Of a DNA stretch of 64,000 nucleotides, positions 1 through 9,352 are shown in pieces. The DNA comes from Bacteroidales bacterium. GTDB lineage: Bacteria > Bacteroidota > Bacteroidia > Bacteroidales > P3. The notes under the pieces were generated by a model. It did no database searches and was not told where the DNA came from. It worked only from the letters and a program-made list of their open reading frames with translations. The stretch's first letter is position 1. Each line of letters begins with the position of its first letter. A program made the translations under genes and the position numbers. The stretch spans positions 98,003 through 162,002 of the forward strand of contig JAFXAD010000024.1 of NCBI GenBank assembly GCA_017522065.1, read 5' to 3'.

Positions 1-1
1 C

Positions 2-1774
2 GAATTGTCTGCAACTGCACAAGGCTACCAGCCATTCTTCCAGACAATCAATGTTCATGCTGCCGGCCCGTATGTCTCTGTCATGGATTTGACGACAAAC
101 AACACAATCCAGTCCAATTCACGCATCGATTTCAGCATGGGAATCAAGAATATCGGAATCAATACCGCAAACAACATCACCGTCGAGCTGCAGTGTCTTG
201 ACGGAAGCATACTCTTCGACACAACCGGACAGATAGCCCTCAATCAAAGCTTGATTCCGGAGGACGAGCTGCAAATCAACAACATTATCAGCGGTTACGT
301 ATGGCCCAACGTGAAGGACCAGACAGAAACCACCATTAAAGTCATCATCCGTTGGGGCAACACCATCAACGACCAGTCGGTAACATCGTTCAGGTTTACA
401 GTCAATTCCGACAACCTAAGAGTGGACAACTATTCGCTGGACAATGTCGAAAGCTGCACTGCCGACCTTCATGTATCATACAAGAACAAGGGCCATATTG
501 CTCTCGACAGCGCCGAGATAACCCTCATCTCGCTCGACCCCAGCCTCTCAATCCTACAGCCGACCAACAATGTGAGCGACATCGACATCAATGAATTATT
601 CAACATCGACTACGAGCTGAGCGCAAGCACCGCATTGCCCACCGACCGCAAAGTGCCCTTCCTCGTCATTATAGACAAAGGCTATTACACCTACAACGAC
701 ACCCTCTATGTGCAGTTTGGCGTCGACAGAAGCCTCATCACATTCGAAGACGGAACCATAGACAACCTCATTACACAAAACAACTATCCTTGGGAGATAA
801 CGAACCAGAATGTCTACAACGGAACCTATTGTGTCCGCTCGAGGGCGTGGGCCAGCGGCGAAGGCAGCTATGGCAAGTCGGAAATGACCATCACACTGAC
901 CTCGGTCAAGGACGACAGCATCACGTTCTACAAGAATGTGTCGTCCGAAGAGGAATATGACTTCTTCAGATTCTACATCGACGGCCAGAGAGTCGAGAGC
1001 ATCAGTGGCACCTCCAATTCGTGGAGCCGCTCAGCACACTTCGTGCCTGAAGGAACACACACATTCAAATTCAGCTACGAAAAAGACGGCAGCGTCAACA
1101 GAGGAAGCGACTGTGCATGGATCGACGACCTTAAACTCCCACAGACCGGATATTTGGACATCTACATCATCGACAGCCTCTGTCAGGGTGACACATACTC
1201 CTATATGGACAGCATAATCAACACAGAAGAGATGTCGGCCGGCATATACCAAAGGTCTGACACTGTCGGAACAACCGTCAAATACCTCACCCTATTCATC
1301 AACGAGCGACCGGAAGTCAGCATCAGCGCAACTGCCGATACTATCCGCGCCGGCGAGAGTATCCGACTGACGGCTACCGGAGCAAACAACTACCTATGGA
1401 GTAGCGGCGAGAGCAATCCTATCATCGACGTCTACCCCACCGAGACAACAACCTATTCTGTCACTGGATACAACGGTTCGTGCAGTTCCACAGCCTCTTA
1501 CACCATTGTCGTTGACGGCACAATCGGCATCAACACGGCCAACGGCAACAACACCTACAAGGTATATCCCAATCCGGTCTACGACATCATCAACATCGAA
1601 GGCCCTGCCGCCAAAATAACGATTACCGACATCAACGGACGCCACATCACCACGCAAGCTGCTTCAACCGGCAAGACATCCATCGATGTCAACAGCCTTC
1701 CGGTCGGAATCTACATTGTCCAAATAGTCGATAACGAAGGTATAAAAACAGCAGTCAAATTCATCAAAAAATAA
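2..1774 (+). CDS. T9SS type A sorting domain protein, 5' end outside window
   Basis: The reading frame is open from the first full codon of the window (GAA at 2-4), so the true start lies upstream and at least the N-terminal part is missing; the TTG at position 5 is unlikely to be the start. The visible 590 residues contain beta-rich, CARDB/Ig-like stretches, then a jelly-roll-like segment (about residues 245-375) of the kind seen as accessory domains in Bacteroidota surface proteases. The last 75 residues are a type A T9SS sorting domain (motif VYPNP, then a GIYIVQI-type strand, ending KFIKK), which directs export across the outer membrane and cleavage/anchoring by PorU. No catalytic domain is visible, so the enzymatic role, if any, is in the missing part. 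A strong terminator follows. Confidence 0.85.
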   Translation, partial: ELSATAQGYQPFFQTINVHAAGPYVSVMDLTTNNTIQSNSRIDFSMGIKNIGINTANNITVELQCLDGSILFDTTGQIALNQSLIPEDELQINNIISGYVWPNVKDQTETTIKVIIRWGNTINDQSVTSFRFTVNSDNLRVDNYSLDNVESCTADLHVSYKNKGHIALDSAEITLISLDPSLSILQPTNNVSDIDINELFNIDYELSASTALPTDRKVPFLVIIDKGYYTYNDTLYVQFGVDRSLITFEDGTIDNLITQNNYPWEITNQNVYNGTYCVRSRAWASGEGSYGKSEMTITLTSVKDDSITFYKNVSSEEEYDFFRFYIDGQRVESISGTSNSWSRSAHFVPEGTHTFKFSYEKDGSVNRGSDCAWIDDLKLPQTGYLDIYIIDSLCQGDTYSYMDSIINTEEMSAGIYQRSDTVGTTVKYLTLFINERPEVSISATADTIRAGESIRLTATGANNYLWSSGESNPIIDVYPTETTTYSVTGYNGSCSSTASYTIVVDGTIGINTANGNNTYKVYPNPVYDIINIEGPAAKITITDINGRHITTQAASTGKTSIDVNSLPVGIYIVQIVDNEGIKTAVKFIKK

Positions 1775-1800
1775 CAAATCGAACCTATTCAGACAAACCA

Positions 1801-1847
1801 AATCTGCCGGATTGCCTCCAGAAAAGCAATCCGGCAGATTTATTTTT
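1801..1847 (+). terminator. Intrinsic terminator of the T9SS gene
   Basis: A perfect 15-bp inverted repeat (1801-1815 with 1826-1840, 10-nt loop) is followed by TATTTTTATT. It lies 27 bp after the stop at 1774. Confidence 0.9.
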
Positions 1848-1962
1848 ATTAATTCATGCAACATCATAGTCGATAAGTTTTGCATACAAACATCTAATTG
1901 TCAATAACTTTAATTTTATCACAAAGAGAGAACTGAGAATTTGCACCAAGCAAACCATTAAT

Positions 1963-1997
1963 TTTGCATCCAAATCACATAATTTATTGTACTTTTG
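1963..1997 (+). promoter_or_regulatory. Bacteroidota-type promoter of arginine decarboxylase
   Basis: TACTTTTG at 1990-1997 matches the -7 consensus TAnnTTTG. A TTTG at 1963-1966 is the best -33 candidate, with a slightly long spacer of 23 bp. The element lies inside the longest open frame (which begins at 1987), so that upstream extension is not translated and the start at 2074 is preferred. Confidence 0.65.
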
Positions 1998-2073
1998 CAA
2001 ATCATTTCGACGCAATCCAAGTGCGACGGATAGCTACAGAACAAACATAACCAACATTAACAAAACAACAAGT

Positions 2074-3474
2074 ATGCGAAACAAATATTACGATCTGATT
2101 GACCAGACATTCGAATTCCCGCAAGACGAATTCCGCACCGAAGACGGTGAACTCTACTTCCACGACATACCCCTGATGGAAATAATCAAGCAGTATGGGA
2201 CCCCGTTGAAGATAACATATCTGCCAAAAATAAGTTCACAGATACAGCGCGCCAAACGTCTATTCAATGTAGCTATCGCAAAGACAGACTACAAAGGCAC
2301 ATACAATTACTGCTACTGCACCAAGAGCAGCCATTTCAGCTTTGTGATGGAGGAAGCCCTGAAGAACGACATCAACCTCGAGACATCCAGCGCATTCGAC
2401 ATCAACCTCATTCTCGAGCTCTACAACCAGGGCCTTATCGACAAGAACATCTTCATCGTAAGCAACGGTTTCAAACGCCAACAGTATATCGACAACATCG
2501 CCGAGCTGTATAAGGACGGATTCCACAACATCGTTCCCATTATCGACAACAAGCACGAAATGGCCATGCTCGACGAGGCACTACAGGATCCCGAAGTGCC
2601 GATGAAGATTGGCATTCGCATCGCATCTGAAGAGGAACCGAAATTCGATTTCTACACCTCCCGTCTCGGCATCCGCTACCACGACATCGTATCGTTCTAC
2701 GAAGAAGCCATAAAGAACAACCCGAAGTACACCTTCAAGATGCTCCATTTCTTCATCAATACCGGCATCCGCGACACGGCGTACTACTGGAACGAGCTGG
2801 CAAAATGTGTCAATGTCTACTGCGACCTGAAGCACGTCTGCCCTGAACTCGACTCGCTCAACATCGGAGGGGGCTTCCCCATCAAGAACTCGCTGGCTGC
2901 CAACTACGACTATGAATACATGGCAGAAGAGATACTGGCACAGATCAAAAACATCTGCACCAACCGCGGTGTCGACGAGCCCAACATCTTCACCGAATTC
3001 GGTTCGTTTACCGTAGGCGAAAGCGGCGCAACCCTCTACAGCATCCTCGACCAGAAGCAGCAAAACGACCGCGAGTTGTGGTACATGATAGACTCATCGT
3101 TCATCACCACCCTCCCCGACACCTGGGGCATCAACCAGCGCTTCATCATGCTGCCCATCAACCACTGGGACTGCGAATACCAACGAGTGTTCCTCGGCGG
3201 ACTGACATGCGACAGCGAGGACTACTACAATGCCGACAGCCACGCCAATGCCATCTTCCTACCTAAACTACAAAAAGACGAACCCCTCTACATCGGATTC
3301 TTCCATACTGGCGCCTACCAGGAAAGCCTTGGAGGTTACGGCGGAATACAGCACTGCCTTATCCCGGCACCGAAACACATCATCATCGACAAAGACGAGA
3401 ACGGCGACTACACCACCAAACTATTCGCAAAAGAACAAAGCCACAAATCAATGCTCAAAATTTTAGGTTATTAA
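2074..3474 (+). CDS. speA: Arginine decarboxylase, short Bacteroidota form
   Basis: This is a 466-aa fold-III PLP-dependent decarboxylase (Orn/DAP/Arg decarboxylase 2 family). It would convert arginine to agmatine, the first step of polyamine synthesis through agmatine. The start MRNKYYDLIDQT lies downstream of the TACTTTTG promoter and matches the usual N-terminus of the ~465-aa Bacteroidota family. The PLP lysine is in YCTKSSHF; other family signatures are ETSSAFDIN, TSRLGI, HFFINTGI and the phosphate-binding GGGFPIKN; the C-terminal barrel carries FTEFGSFTVGES and LGGLTCDS. The protein is much shorter than the ~630-aa enterobacterial SpeA, which is normal for this subfamily. The substrate is inferred from the family; other basic amino acids cannot be excluded from sequence. 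The gene appears monocistronic. Confidence 0.82.
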   Translation: MRNKYYDLIDQTFEFPQDEFRTEDGELYFHDIPLMEIIKQYGTPLKITYLPKISSQIQRAKRLFNVAIAKTDYKGTYNYCYCTKSSHFSFVMEEALKNDINLETSSAFDINLILELYNQGLIDKNIFIVSNGFKRQQYIDNIAELYKDGFHNIVPIIDNKHEMAMLDEALQDPEVPMKIGIRIASEEEPKFDFYTSRLGIRYHDIVSFYEEAIKNNPKYTFKMLHFFINTGIRDTAYYWNELAKCVNVYCDLKHVCPELDSLNIGGGFPIKNSLAANYDYEYMAEEILAQIKNICTNRGVDEPNIFTEFGSFTVGESGATLYSILDQKQQNDRELWYMIDSSFITTLPDTWGINQRFIMLPINHWDCEYQRVFLGGLTCDSEDYYNADSHANAIFLPKLQKDEPLYIGFFHTGAYQESLGGYGGIQHCLIPAPKHIIIDKDENGDYTTKLFAKEQSHKSMLKILGY

Positions 3475-3539
3475 CCCCCCCTTAAACCCTTTAACCCTAT
3501 AACCCTAAAACCTTAAAACCCTAAAACCCTATCCCCACC
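3475..3539. repeat. Degenerate CCCTAAA tract in the FKBP leader
   Basis: The gap between the arginine decarboxylase stop and the FKBP start is almost wholly made of CCCTTAAA/CCCTAAAA/CCCTATA units, about eight near-repeats of 7-8 nt. Similar tracts (as AGGGTTT on the + strand) occur at about 13834, 15668 and 26754. No promoter is recognisable within it. Confidence 0.75.
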
Positions 3540-4274
3540 ATGAAAAAAACAGCACTCTACACAATCTGCTTTGCAATTCTCAGTTTGGCAACTTCATGCC
3601 ATAACAAGGATTGCATCATAGTGAAAACCAACGGAACACCCGAACTGAAAACCGCTACCGACACCGTCAGCTGGGCAATGGGATTCTCCATTGCACAAAC
3701 CATAGCAGCAAGTGGCGTAGAGCCCAACCGCGAACTCCTCTTCGAAGCCATCTGCGCCACCCTCGACAGTCGTCAGCAGGCCCTGACCGAGAAAGAGACT
3801 TTCGACGTGCTCAAAAACCTCGACCAAATCATAGCCCGTTCAACGATGGAGAAACAGGAGAACGAGCTGAAAGAAGTTCGCGAACGCGAAGCAGCCTACT
3901 TCAAAGAGCTGACAGCGAACAATCCGAACATCGTCAAGAGCGACCTTGGATTCTACTACGAGGTCATCAAAGAGGGCAACGGCCCCAAGTCCCAAATCGG
4001 ACAAGTCGTCACCTTCGACTATAAAGGCAGTCTGACAAACGGTCAAATCATCGACCAGACCTACGGCAACCGCGAGCCTATCACCCACATCGTCGGTGAA
4101 CCGATGATGCCCGGCCTTGTCAACGGACTGTGCCTGATGAACGAGGGCAGCATCTACAAGTTCTATTTCCCAAGCGAGATGGCATTCGGAGCCAACGGCG
4201 GAGACAACATCCCCCCCTATTCAACCCTGATATACGAAGTCGAACTGCATAATATCCGCAAGCACAACAACTAA
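3540..4274 (+). CDS. FKBP-type peptidyl-prolyl cis-trans isomerase lipoprotein
   Basis: A 244-aa lipoprotein. The signal peptide ends in a lipobox (LATSC, Cys20), so the protein should be acylated and act in the envelope, probably on the periplasmic face of a membrane. Residues about 35-120 are an FKBP N-terminal helical dimerisation domain (DTVSWAMGFSIAQTI). Residues about 150-240 are the FKBP fold: VTFDYKGSLTNGQIID, MPGLVNGLCLMNEGS, and a PPYSTLIYEVEL last strand in place of the usual PPNATLVFDVEL. Its role is folding of exported proteins by proline isomerisation. The gene ends in a 4-bp convergent overlap with the beta-helix gene on the other strand. Confidence 0.9.
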   Translation: MKKTALYTICFAILSLATSCHNKDCIIVKTNGTPELKTATDTVSWAMGFSIAQTIAASGVEPNRELLFEAICATLDSRQQALTEKETFDVLKNLDQIIARSTMEKQENELKEVREREAAYFKELTANNPNIVKSDLGFYYEVIKEGNGPKSQIGQVVTFDYKGSLTNGQIIDQTYGNREPITHIVGEPMMPGLVNGLCLMNEGSIYKFYFPSEMAFGANGGDNIPPYSTLIYEVELHNIRKHNN

Positions 4275-5806
4275 TCGTTGATCAGATTAATCATCCTTCC
4301 GCCGCCCAAATCAACATACTTGTAGTCGATTCTGAAGAGTTCTTTTGTAGAAAAGCGACGTTTCGAAAAATAAAGGTCACAGTATTCAGGTTTGCCCCGA
4401 CGTAAGGTTCTAAGCCCGTTGATTTCTATATGTTGCATATAATCAACGGGCTTTTTGCATTCAGACAGCGTCCCCGTAGGTTCGATTATTTCGAGTTTGC
4501 GCGTGAGGAACGGCAGGTTGACGGTCAGATCCTCCACATACACATTGGGCCAGCAACGAGGTGCGAGTTCCTGGCGCGGATTAGCTTCGGTCGAAAGCAG
4601 CATGACGTTGACCAGTGCATGATGACGCAAAGTGGCATCGAAAGTGCAATGACGTATCTTGATATCGAACGGAGTATAAGCATTATATGACGAACGAATA
4701 CGCACCGGTATGCAGTCGATGAAGTGGCAGCTGTCGAAGACCACCTCGCCATACATGGAGGAGAACTGCGTCTGCTTGTTGCGGAAGGTGCAATTCACAA
4801 GATAGGCATCGCGACCATAGCAATGGATGTCAAAGCGGTTGACATCACACTCGCGCAGAGTCACTTTGCTCACGTTGTTCGTCCCGAAGACGCCCCATGC
4901 CCCGTCAGCTTTCAGCCTGACAAAAGTAGTGTTCCAGGTGTTGTTCATAGAAACACCGTATCCGTAAGCACCGGGGTATGAGTAAGTCGAATCGATGGTC
5001 ACATCCTGTATCGTACAATTGGCACAGTTAGAGAGCGTGATGGCGCCATCGGCATTGAATTTTGTTTTCGGAGTGGAGATGTGCACGTTGCGGAGCGTGA
5101 TGTTGTTCTGGTTATTGAACCTGAAACAGTAGGTTTTGTGTTTCTCGTACCGTCCGCGGTGGATAGTGATGTTTTGTACAATTTTCGGTTCCGTATTCAC
5201 GGGGACATAAACAAAATGTGCTTTCGTAGATGGCGTTGTGTAGGTAGCCACCGGCTTGTTGAGTGCACGTCCGTCGCTGATATACAGCAAGTCGGACCTA
5301 TACACGGGGTATCCGAACCCGATGCGTTCCGTCCATACGGTCCGGTCGGAAGCTATGAGAAGATATTCACCAGCCTGAAATTCCGGTACCGATCTGAAAT
5401 CGCCGCTGTCGAGGAGTCTGCTGTCGAGAGCGATTTCCTTGACCGGCTGTTCCCCGTCAAGGGAGAACAAAGTGACATCCTTGTCCGAATCGTTACGGAC
5501 AAAGATGACGACGCCGGCGAAATCGGTGTTGTAAGTCAACGGCATAGGTTGCGCCGCAAAGGGGATTTCGAGGTAGATAGTATCGATACCGGCATACGAG
5601 ACGGGGCGGTGCTGACGGAAAGCCTCATAATGGCACGTGTAGAGTATTTCGTAACGCTGTTGTGCATCAGCGGCTTCGCGCAACCCGAACGAGAGCGGGT
5701 TGAGCGGCTCGTCCTGCAGGGAGGCATGTCCCTGCAGGCGTTCCGGCTGCTGAGCCGCTACGGAGAGCGACAAAAGCAGCATGATCATAAGCACCGTCCT
5801 TCTCAT
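4271..5806 (-). CDS. Secreted right-handed beta-helix protein
   Basis: A 511-aa protein with a signal peptide (MRRTVLMIMLLLSLSVAAQQ). Residues about 210-400 contain successive short beta-helix coils with regularly spaced N, C and V residues (for example NNITLRNVHIS, NCTIQDVTID, KVTLRECDV), the pattern of parallel beta-helix (pectate-lyase-like) proteins. I see no recognisable polysaccharide-lyase catalytic triad, no sorting domain and no lipobox, so a periplasmic or simply secreted location is likely. Its start is 10 bp downstream of the ileS stop on the same strand, which suggests co-transcription, an unusual partnership. The 3' end overlaps the FKBP gene by 4 bp tail-to-tail. Function is unknown; polysaccharide binding or processing is only an inference. 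Confidence 0.8.
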   Translation of the reverse strand: MRRTVLMIMLLLSLSVAAQQPERLQGHASLQDEPLNPLSFGLREAADAQQRYEILYTCHYEAFRQHRPVSYAGIDTIYLEIPFAAQPMPLTYNTDFAGVVIFVRNDSDKDVTLFSLDGEQPVKEIALDSRLLDSGDFRSVPEFQAGEYLLIASDRTVWTERIGFGYPVYRSDLLYISDGRALNKPVATYTTPSTKAHFVYVPVNTEPKIVQNITIHRGRYEKHKTYCFRFNNQNNITLRNVHISTPKTKFNADGAITLSNCANCTIQDVTIDSTYSYPGAYGYGVSMNNTWNTTFVRLKADGAWGVFGTNNVSKVTLRECDVNRFDIHCYGRDAYLVNCTFRNKQTQFSSMYGEVVFDSCHFIDCIPVRIRSSYNAYTPFDIKIRHCTFDATLRHHALVNVMLLSTEANPRQELAPRCWPNVYVEDLTVNLPFLTRKLEIIEPTGTLSECKKPVDYMQHIEINGLRTLRRGKPEYCDLYFSKRRFSTKELFRIDYKYVDLGGGRMINLIND

Positions 5807-5816
5807 AGTCAGAATG

Positions 5817-8800
5817 TTATGCTTTTTTTACAATTATTTTAGCTGGCTTTCCGTCGACAATCTCGACCGTTTGGGCTGCATCGTCCTGAATAGAAGGAAC
5901 TATCGTCAACTCCACGGCAAGTGTCTCGCTACAGATATAGCTTTCGTACTCTTTGACGGCAGCGTCCCATTCGCCGCTTTCCAACGATACGGCGATACGG
6001 TCGGTGACATCGAAACCTTCCTTACGGATGTTCTGGATACGATTCACCAGCTCACGTGCGATACCCTCGGACACAAGGCTCTGCGTCAGCGTGATATCGA
6101 GAGCAACCGTCAGGCTGCCTTCGTTGGCGACAACCCACCCGGGAATATCCTGAGTAGCGATTTCGACATCCGAGAGAAGCAGTTCGACAGGCTGGTCGGC
6201 GATAGAGATTACGTAACGTCCTGCCGATTCGAGTTCGTTGATCTGCTCTTGCGAGAACGAGGTGACAGCGGCGGCTATCGACTTCATAATCTTGCCGTAG
6301 CGGGGGCCGAGCGTTTTGAAGTTCGGCTTAATGCTCTTGACGAGCAGCGAGTTGTCGGCAGCGAGAAACTCGACATCCTTAATATTCAACTCATTGCAGA
6401 TAAGGTGCTTTACACGTTCAATCTGCTGACGGAAGTTGTCGTCATGTACAGGTAGTACGATCTTGGCAAGAGGCTGACGTACACGGAGGTTGCTCTTCTT
6501 GCGGAGCGAGAGGCCCATGGAGCAGATTTTCTGAGCCAACTGCATACGTTCCTCGAGGGATTTGTCGATGAGTTCGTCGTGGACATCGGGGAAGGCTGCA
6601 TGGTGGACAGACTGGACATCGAGACGGTTAGTAACGGCATTGAGGTCGCCGAAGAGCCTTTCGCTGAAGAAAGGAGCGATGGGCGCCATGAGGCGAGCGA
6701 GGGTTTCGAGACAGGTATAGAGCGTCTGGTAGGCCGAAATCTTATCGTCGGAGTAGTCGCCTTTCCAGAAGCGGCGGCGGCAGAGGCGCACATACCAGTT
6801 GCTGAGATAGGCGTCGACAAACTCGGCGATGGCACGACCGGCGCGCGTAGGCTCATAGTCGCCGAAAGCCTCGTCGACGGTTTTGACGAGCGTGTTGAGT
6901 TCGCTGAGGATCCAGCGGTCTATCTCGGGGCGTTTCTCCTTCGGGAGGTCGGGCTCCTTGTACTGGAAGCCGTCGATGTTGGCGTAGAGGGCGAAGAAGC
7001 TGTAGGTGTTGAAGAGCGTTCCGAAGAGCTTTCTGCGCACCTCGTCGACGCCTTCGGCATCGAACTTCAGGTTGTCCCAGGGCTGGCTATTGGTGATCAT
7101 GTACCAGCGGGTAGCGTCGGGACCGTACTTTTTGAGAGTTTCGAAGGGGTCGACGCCGTTGCCGAGGCGTTTCGACATCTTGTTGCCATTCTTGTCGAGC
7201 ACGAGGCCGTTGGAGATGACGTTCTTGAAGGCGACGCTGTCGAAGCACATGGTGGCGATGGCGTGAAGGGTGTAGAACCAGCCGCGTGTCTGGTCGACGC
7301 CCTCTGCGATGAAGTCAGCAGGGAACTGGTCCTTGCGGAGAGGCTCGCCCATGTAGTGGATTTGCGCATAAGGCATAGCGCCGCTGTCGAACCACACGTC
7401 GATGAGGTCGGGTTCGCGGTGCATGGGTTTGCCTGATGGTGAGAGGAGAACAACACTGTCGATATAGGGTCTGTGGAGGTCGAACGCGTTGATATCGTCG
7501 CTTGCGTAGGGGTTGTCCTTCATGAGGCCCGCAGCGACTGCCTTGTCAATTTCGCTGCGCAGCTGACTGATGCTGCCGATGCAGATTTCCTCGCGTCCGT
7601 CGTCGGTGCGCCAGATTGGAAGCGGCGTACCCCAGTAGCGGCTGCGGCTGAGGTTCCAGTCGACGATGTTCTCGAGCCAGTTGCCGAAACGTCCTGTACC
7701 GGTGGCCTCGGGCTTCCAGTTGATGGTCTTGTTGAGTTCGATCATTCTGTCCTTGAGCGCGGTAGTGCGGATGAACCAGCTGTCGAGGGGGTAGTAGAGC
7801 ACGGGTTTGTCGGTGCGCCAGCAGTGTGGGTAGCTGTGGGTGTGTTTTTCACTTTTGAGGAGTTTGCCTTCAGTTTTGAGCATGATGACGAGTTCGACGT
7901 CGAGGCTCATGTCCTTGTCGGTTTTTGTGGGGTCGAAGGCATTCTTTACGAATTTGCCTGCGTAGGGTGCGTAGAGGTCGACGTTGACATTGTCTTTGAC
8001 CCATTGCTGGTCAAGGTTTTCGATTGGTGCGAAGCGTCCCTGTCGGTCGACCATGGGCATCTGCTTTCCTTCCTTGTCGTAAAGGAGCAGGTCAGCGATG
8101 CCAGCTTTTTTTGCGACACGCGCGTCGTCAGCACCGAAAGTCGGGGCGATATGTACGATGCCCGTACCGTCTTCGGTGGTGACATAGTCGCCGAGGATGA
8201 TGCGGAAGGCTTCGGATGGTGTTGCCGGGCGATGAGTTTGGTTGGCGGAGTCGACCACGGTAGGCTTGACCCATGGGATGAGTTGTTCGTAGCAGATGCC
8301 TTCGAGGTCGGTACCTTTGCACTGGCCGAGGATACTGTATGCGGGTTCTTCGCCGGGTTTGGTCGGGAAGACACTGTCGACGAGGGCCTTTGCCATAACG
8401 ATGCGGCAGGGCTGCGACGTGTAGGGGTGCGTGGTTTGGAGGAGCACGTAGTCGATATTGGGTCCGACGCAGAGGGCTGTGTTACTTGGGAGCGTCCAGG
8501 GCGTGGTTGTCCATGCGATGGCGTAGGTGTCTAAGGGCGATGGTGGGAAGGGGAAATGGGCTTTCGACTCTGCGCTGGCATCGATTTTGAGCTTGAACAT
8601 GGCGATGCAGGTGGTGTCCTTGACATCACGGTAGCAGCCTGGCAGGTTGAGTTCGTGGCTTGAGAGGCCAGTGCCTGCTGCTGGGCTGAAGGGTTGGATG
8701 GTGTAGCCTTTATAGAGGAGACCTTTGTCGTAGAGCTGTTTGAGGAGGAACCAAAGGGTTTCGATGTATTGGTTTTCGAAGGTGATGTATGGGTTTTTGA

Positions 8801-9230
8801 GGTCGACCCAGTAGCCCATTTGTTTTGTGAGCTCGTCCCATAGGTCTTTGTATTTGAGCACTTCGTTGCGGCAGGCCTTGTTGTAGTCGTCAACGGATAT
8901 TTTGTTGCCGATGTCTTCTTTAGTGATGCCAAGGGATTTTTCGACGCCGAGTTCGACGGGGAGGCCGTGGGTGTCCCATCCTGCTTTGCGTTCGACGTGG
9001 AAGCCCTTTTGGGCCTTGTAGCGGCAGAAGACGTCTTTGATGGTGCGAGCCATGACGTGGTGAATGCCAGGTTTACCGTTTGCAGAAGGAGGTCCATCAT
9101 AGAAGACGAAAGCGGGGTGGCCTTGAGAAAGTTTTTGGCCGTTTTCGAAGGTATTGTTTTGTTCCCAGAGGCGTCTGATGTCGACGCCGATTTGTGTGAG
9201 GTCGAGCTGTTTGTATTCGTTGTATTTCAT
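5817..9230 (-). CDS. ileS: Isoleucine-tRNA ligase
   Basis: A class I aminoacyl-tRNA synthetase of 1137 aa that charges tRNA-Ile and edits valine. The HIGH motif appears as GIHH (residues 55-58, in GPPSANGKPGIHH) and the KMSKS motif as KMSKR. The CP1 editing domain lies between them, and a helical anticodon-binding domain and C-terminal beta region follow. The length and the YDGPPSANG form fit the eukaryote-like, large IleRS class found in Bacteroidota rather than the ~940-aa E. coli type with a C-terminal zinc finger; that class is often naturally mupirocin-resistant, which is family knowledge and not shown here. I chose the start MKYNEYKQ (9230): the longer open frame to 9773 is the antisense shadow of the next gene. 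TATTTTTG at 9286-9279 (minus) is a good -7 element 49 nt upstream. Confidence 0.96.
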   Translation of the reverse strand: MKYNEYKQLDLTQIGVDIRRLWEQNNTFENGQKLSQGHPAFVFYDGPPSANGKPGIHHVMARTIKDVFCRYKAQKGFHVERKAGWDTHGLPVELGVEKSLGITKEDIGNKISVDDYNKACRNEVLKYKDLWDELTKQMGYWVDLKNPYITFENQYIETLWFLLKQLYDKGLLYKGYTIQPFSPAAGTGLSSHELNLPGCYRDVKDTTCIAMFKLKIDASAESKAHFPFPPSPLDTYAIAWTTTPWTLPSNTALCVGPNIDYVLLQTTHPYTSQPCRIVMAKALVDSVFPTKPGEEPAYSILGQCKGTDLEGICYEQLIPWVKPTVVDSANQTHRPATPSEAFRIILGDYVTTEDGTGIVHIAPTFGADDARVAKKAGIADLLLYDKEGKQMPMVDRQGRFAPIENLDQQWVKDNVNVDLYAPYAGKFVKNAFDPTKTDKDMSLDVELVIMLKTEGKLLKSEKHTHSYPHCWRTDKPVLYYPLDSWFIRTTALKDRMIELNKTINWKPEATGTGRFGNWLENIVDWNLSRSRYWGTPLPIWRTDDGREEICIGSISQLRSEIDKAVAAGLMKDNPYASDDINAFDLHRPYIDSVVLLSPSGKPMHREPDLIDVWFDSGAMPYAQIHYMGEPLRKDQFPADFIAEGVDQTRGWFYTLHAIATMCFDSVAFKNVISNGLVLDKNGNKMSKRLGNGVDPFETLKKYGPDATRWYMITNSQPWDNLKFDAEGVDEVRRKLFGTLFNTYSFFALYANIDGFQYKEPDLPKEKRPEIDRWILSELNTLVKTVDEAFGDYEPTRAGRAIAEFVDAYLSNWYVRLCRRRFWKGDYSDDKISAYQTLYTCLETLARLMAPIAPFFSERLFGDLNAVTNRLDVQSVHHAAFPDVHDELIDKSLEERMQLAQKICSMGLSLRKKSNLRVRQPLAKIVLPVHDDNFRQQIERVKHLICNELNIKDVEFLAADNSLLVKSIKPNFKTLGPRYGKIMKSIAAAVTSFSQEQINELESAGRYVISIADQPVELLLSDVEIATQDIPGWVVANEGSLTVALDITLTQSLVSEGIARELVNRIQNIRKEGFDVTDRIAVSLESGEWDAAVKEYESYICSETLAVELTIVPSIQDDAAQTVEIVDGKPAKIIVKKA

Positions 9231-9352
9231 ATTGAAAATATGATAGATGGTATAAAATCGAGTGTATGAAAGAAACTGCAAAAATACAAAAAAAATAAAT
9301 ATATTATAGATATAATATATAATGAGATGAAGAAAAGCAAGGTGTGTGGCGG

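Noticed and set aside
1-1774. Calling the first gene a gingipain-type protease
   Set aside because: The accessory domains and sorting domain are compatible, but no catalytic domain is visible in the window.
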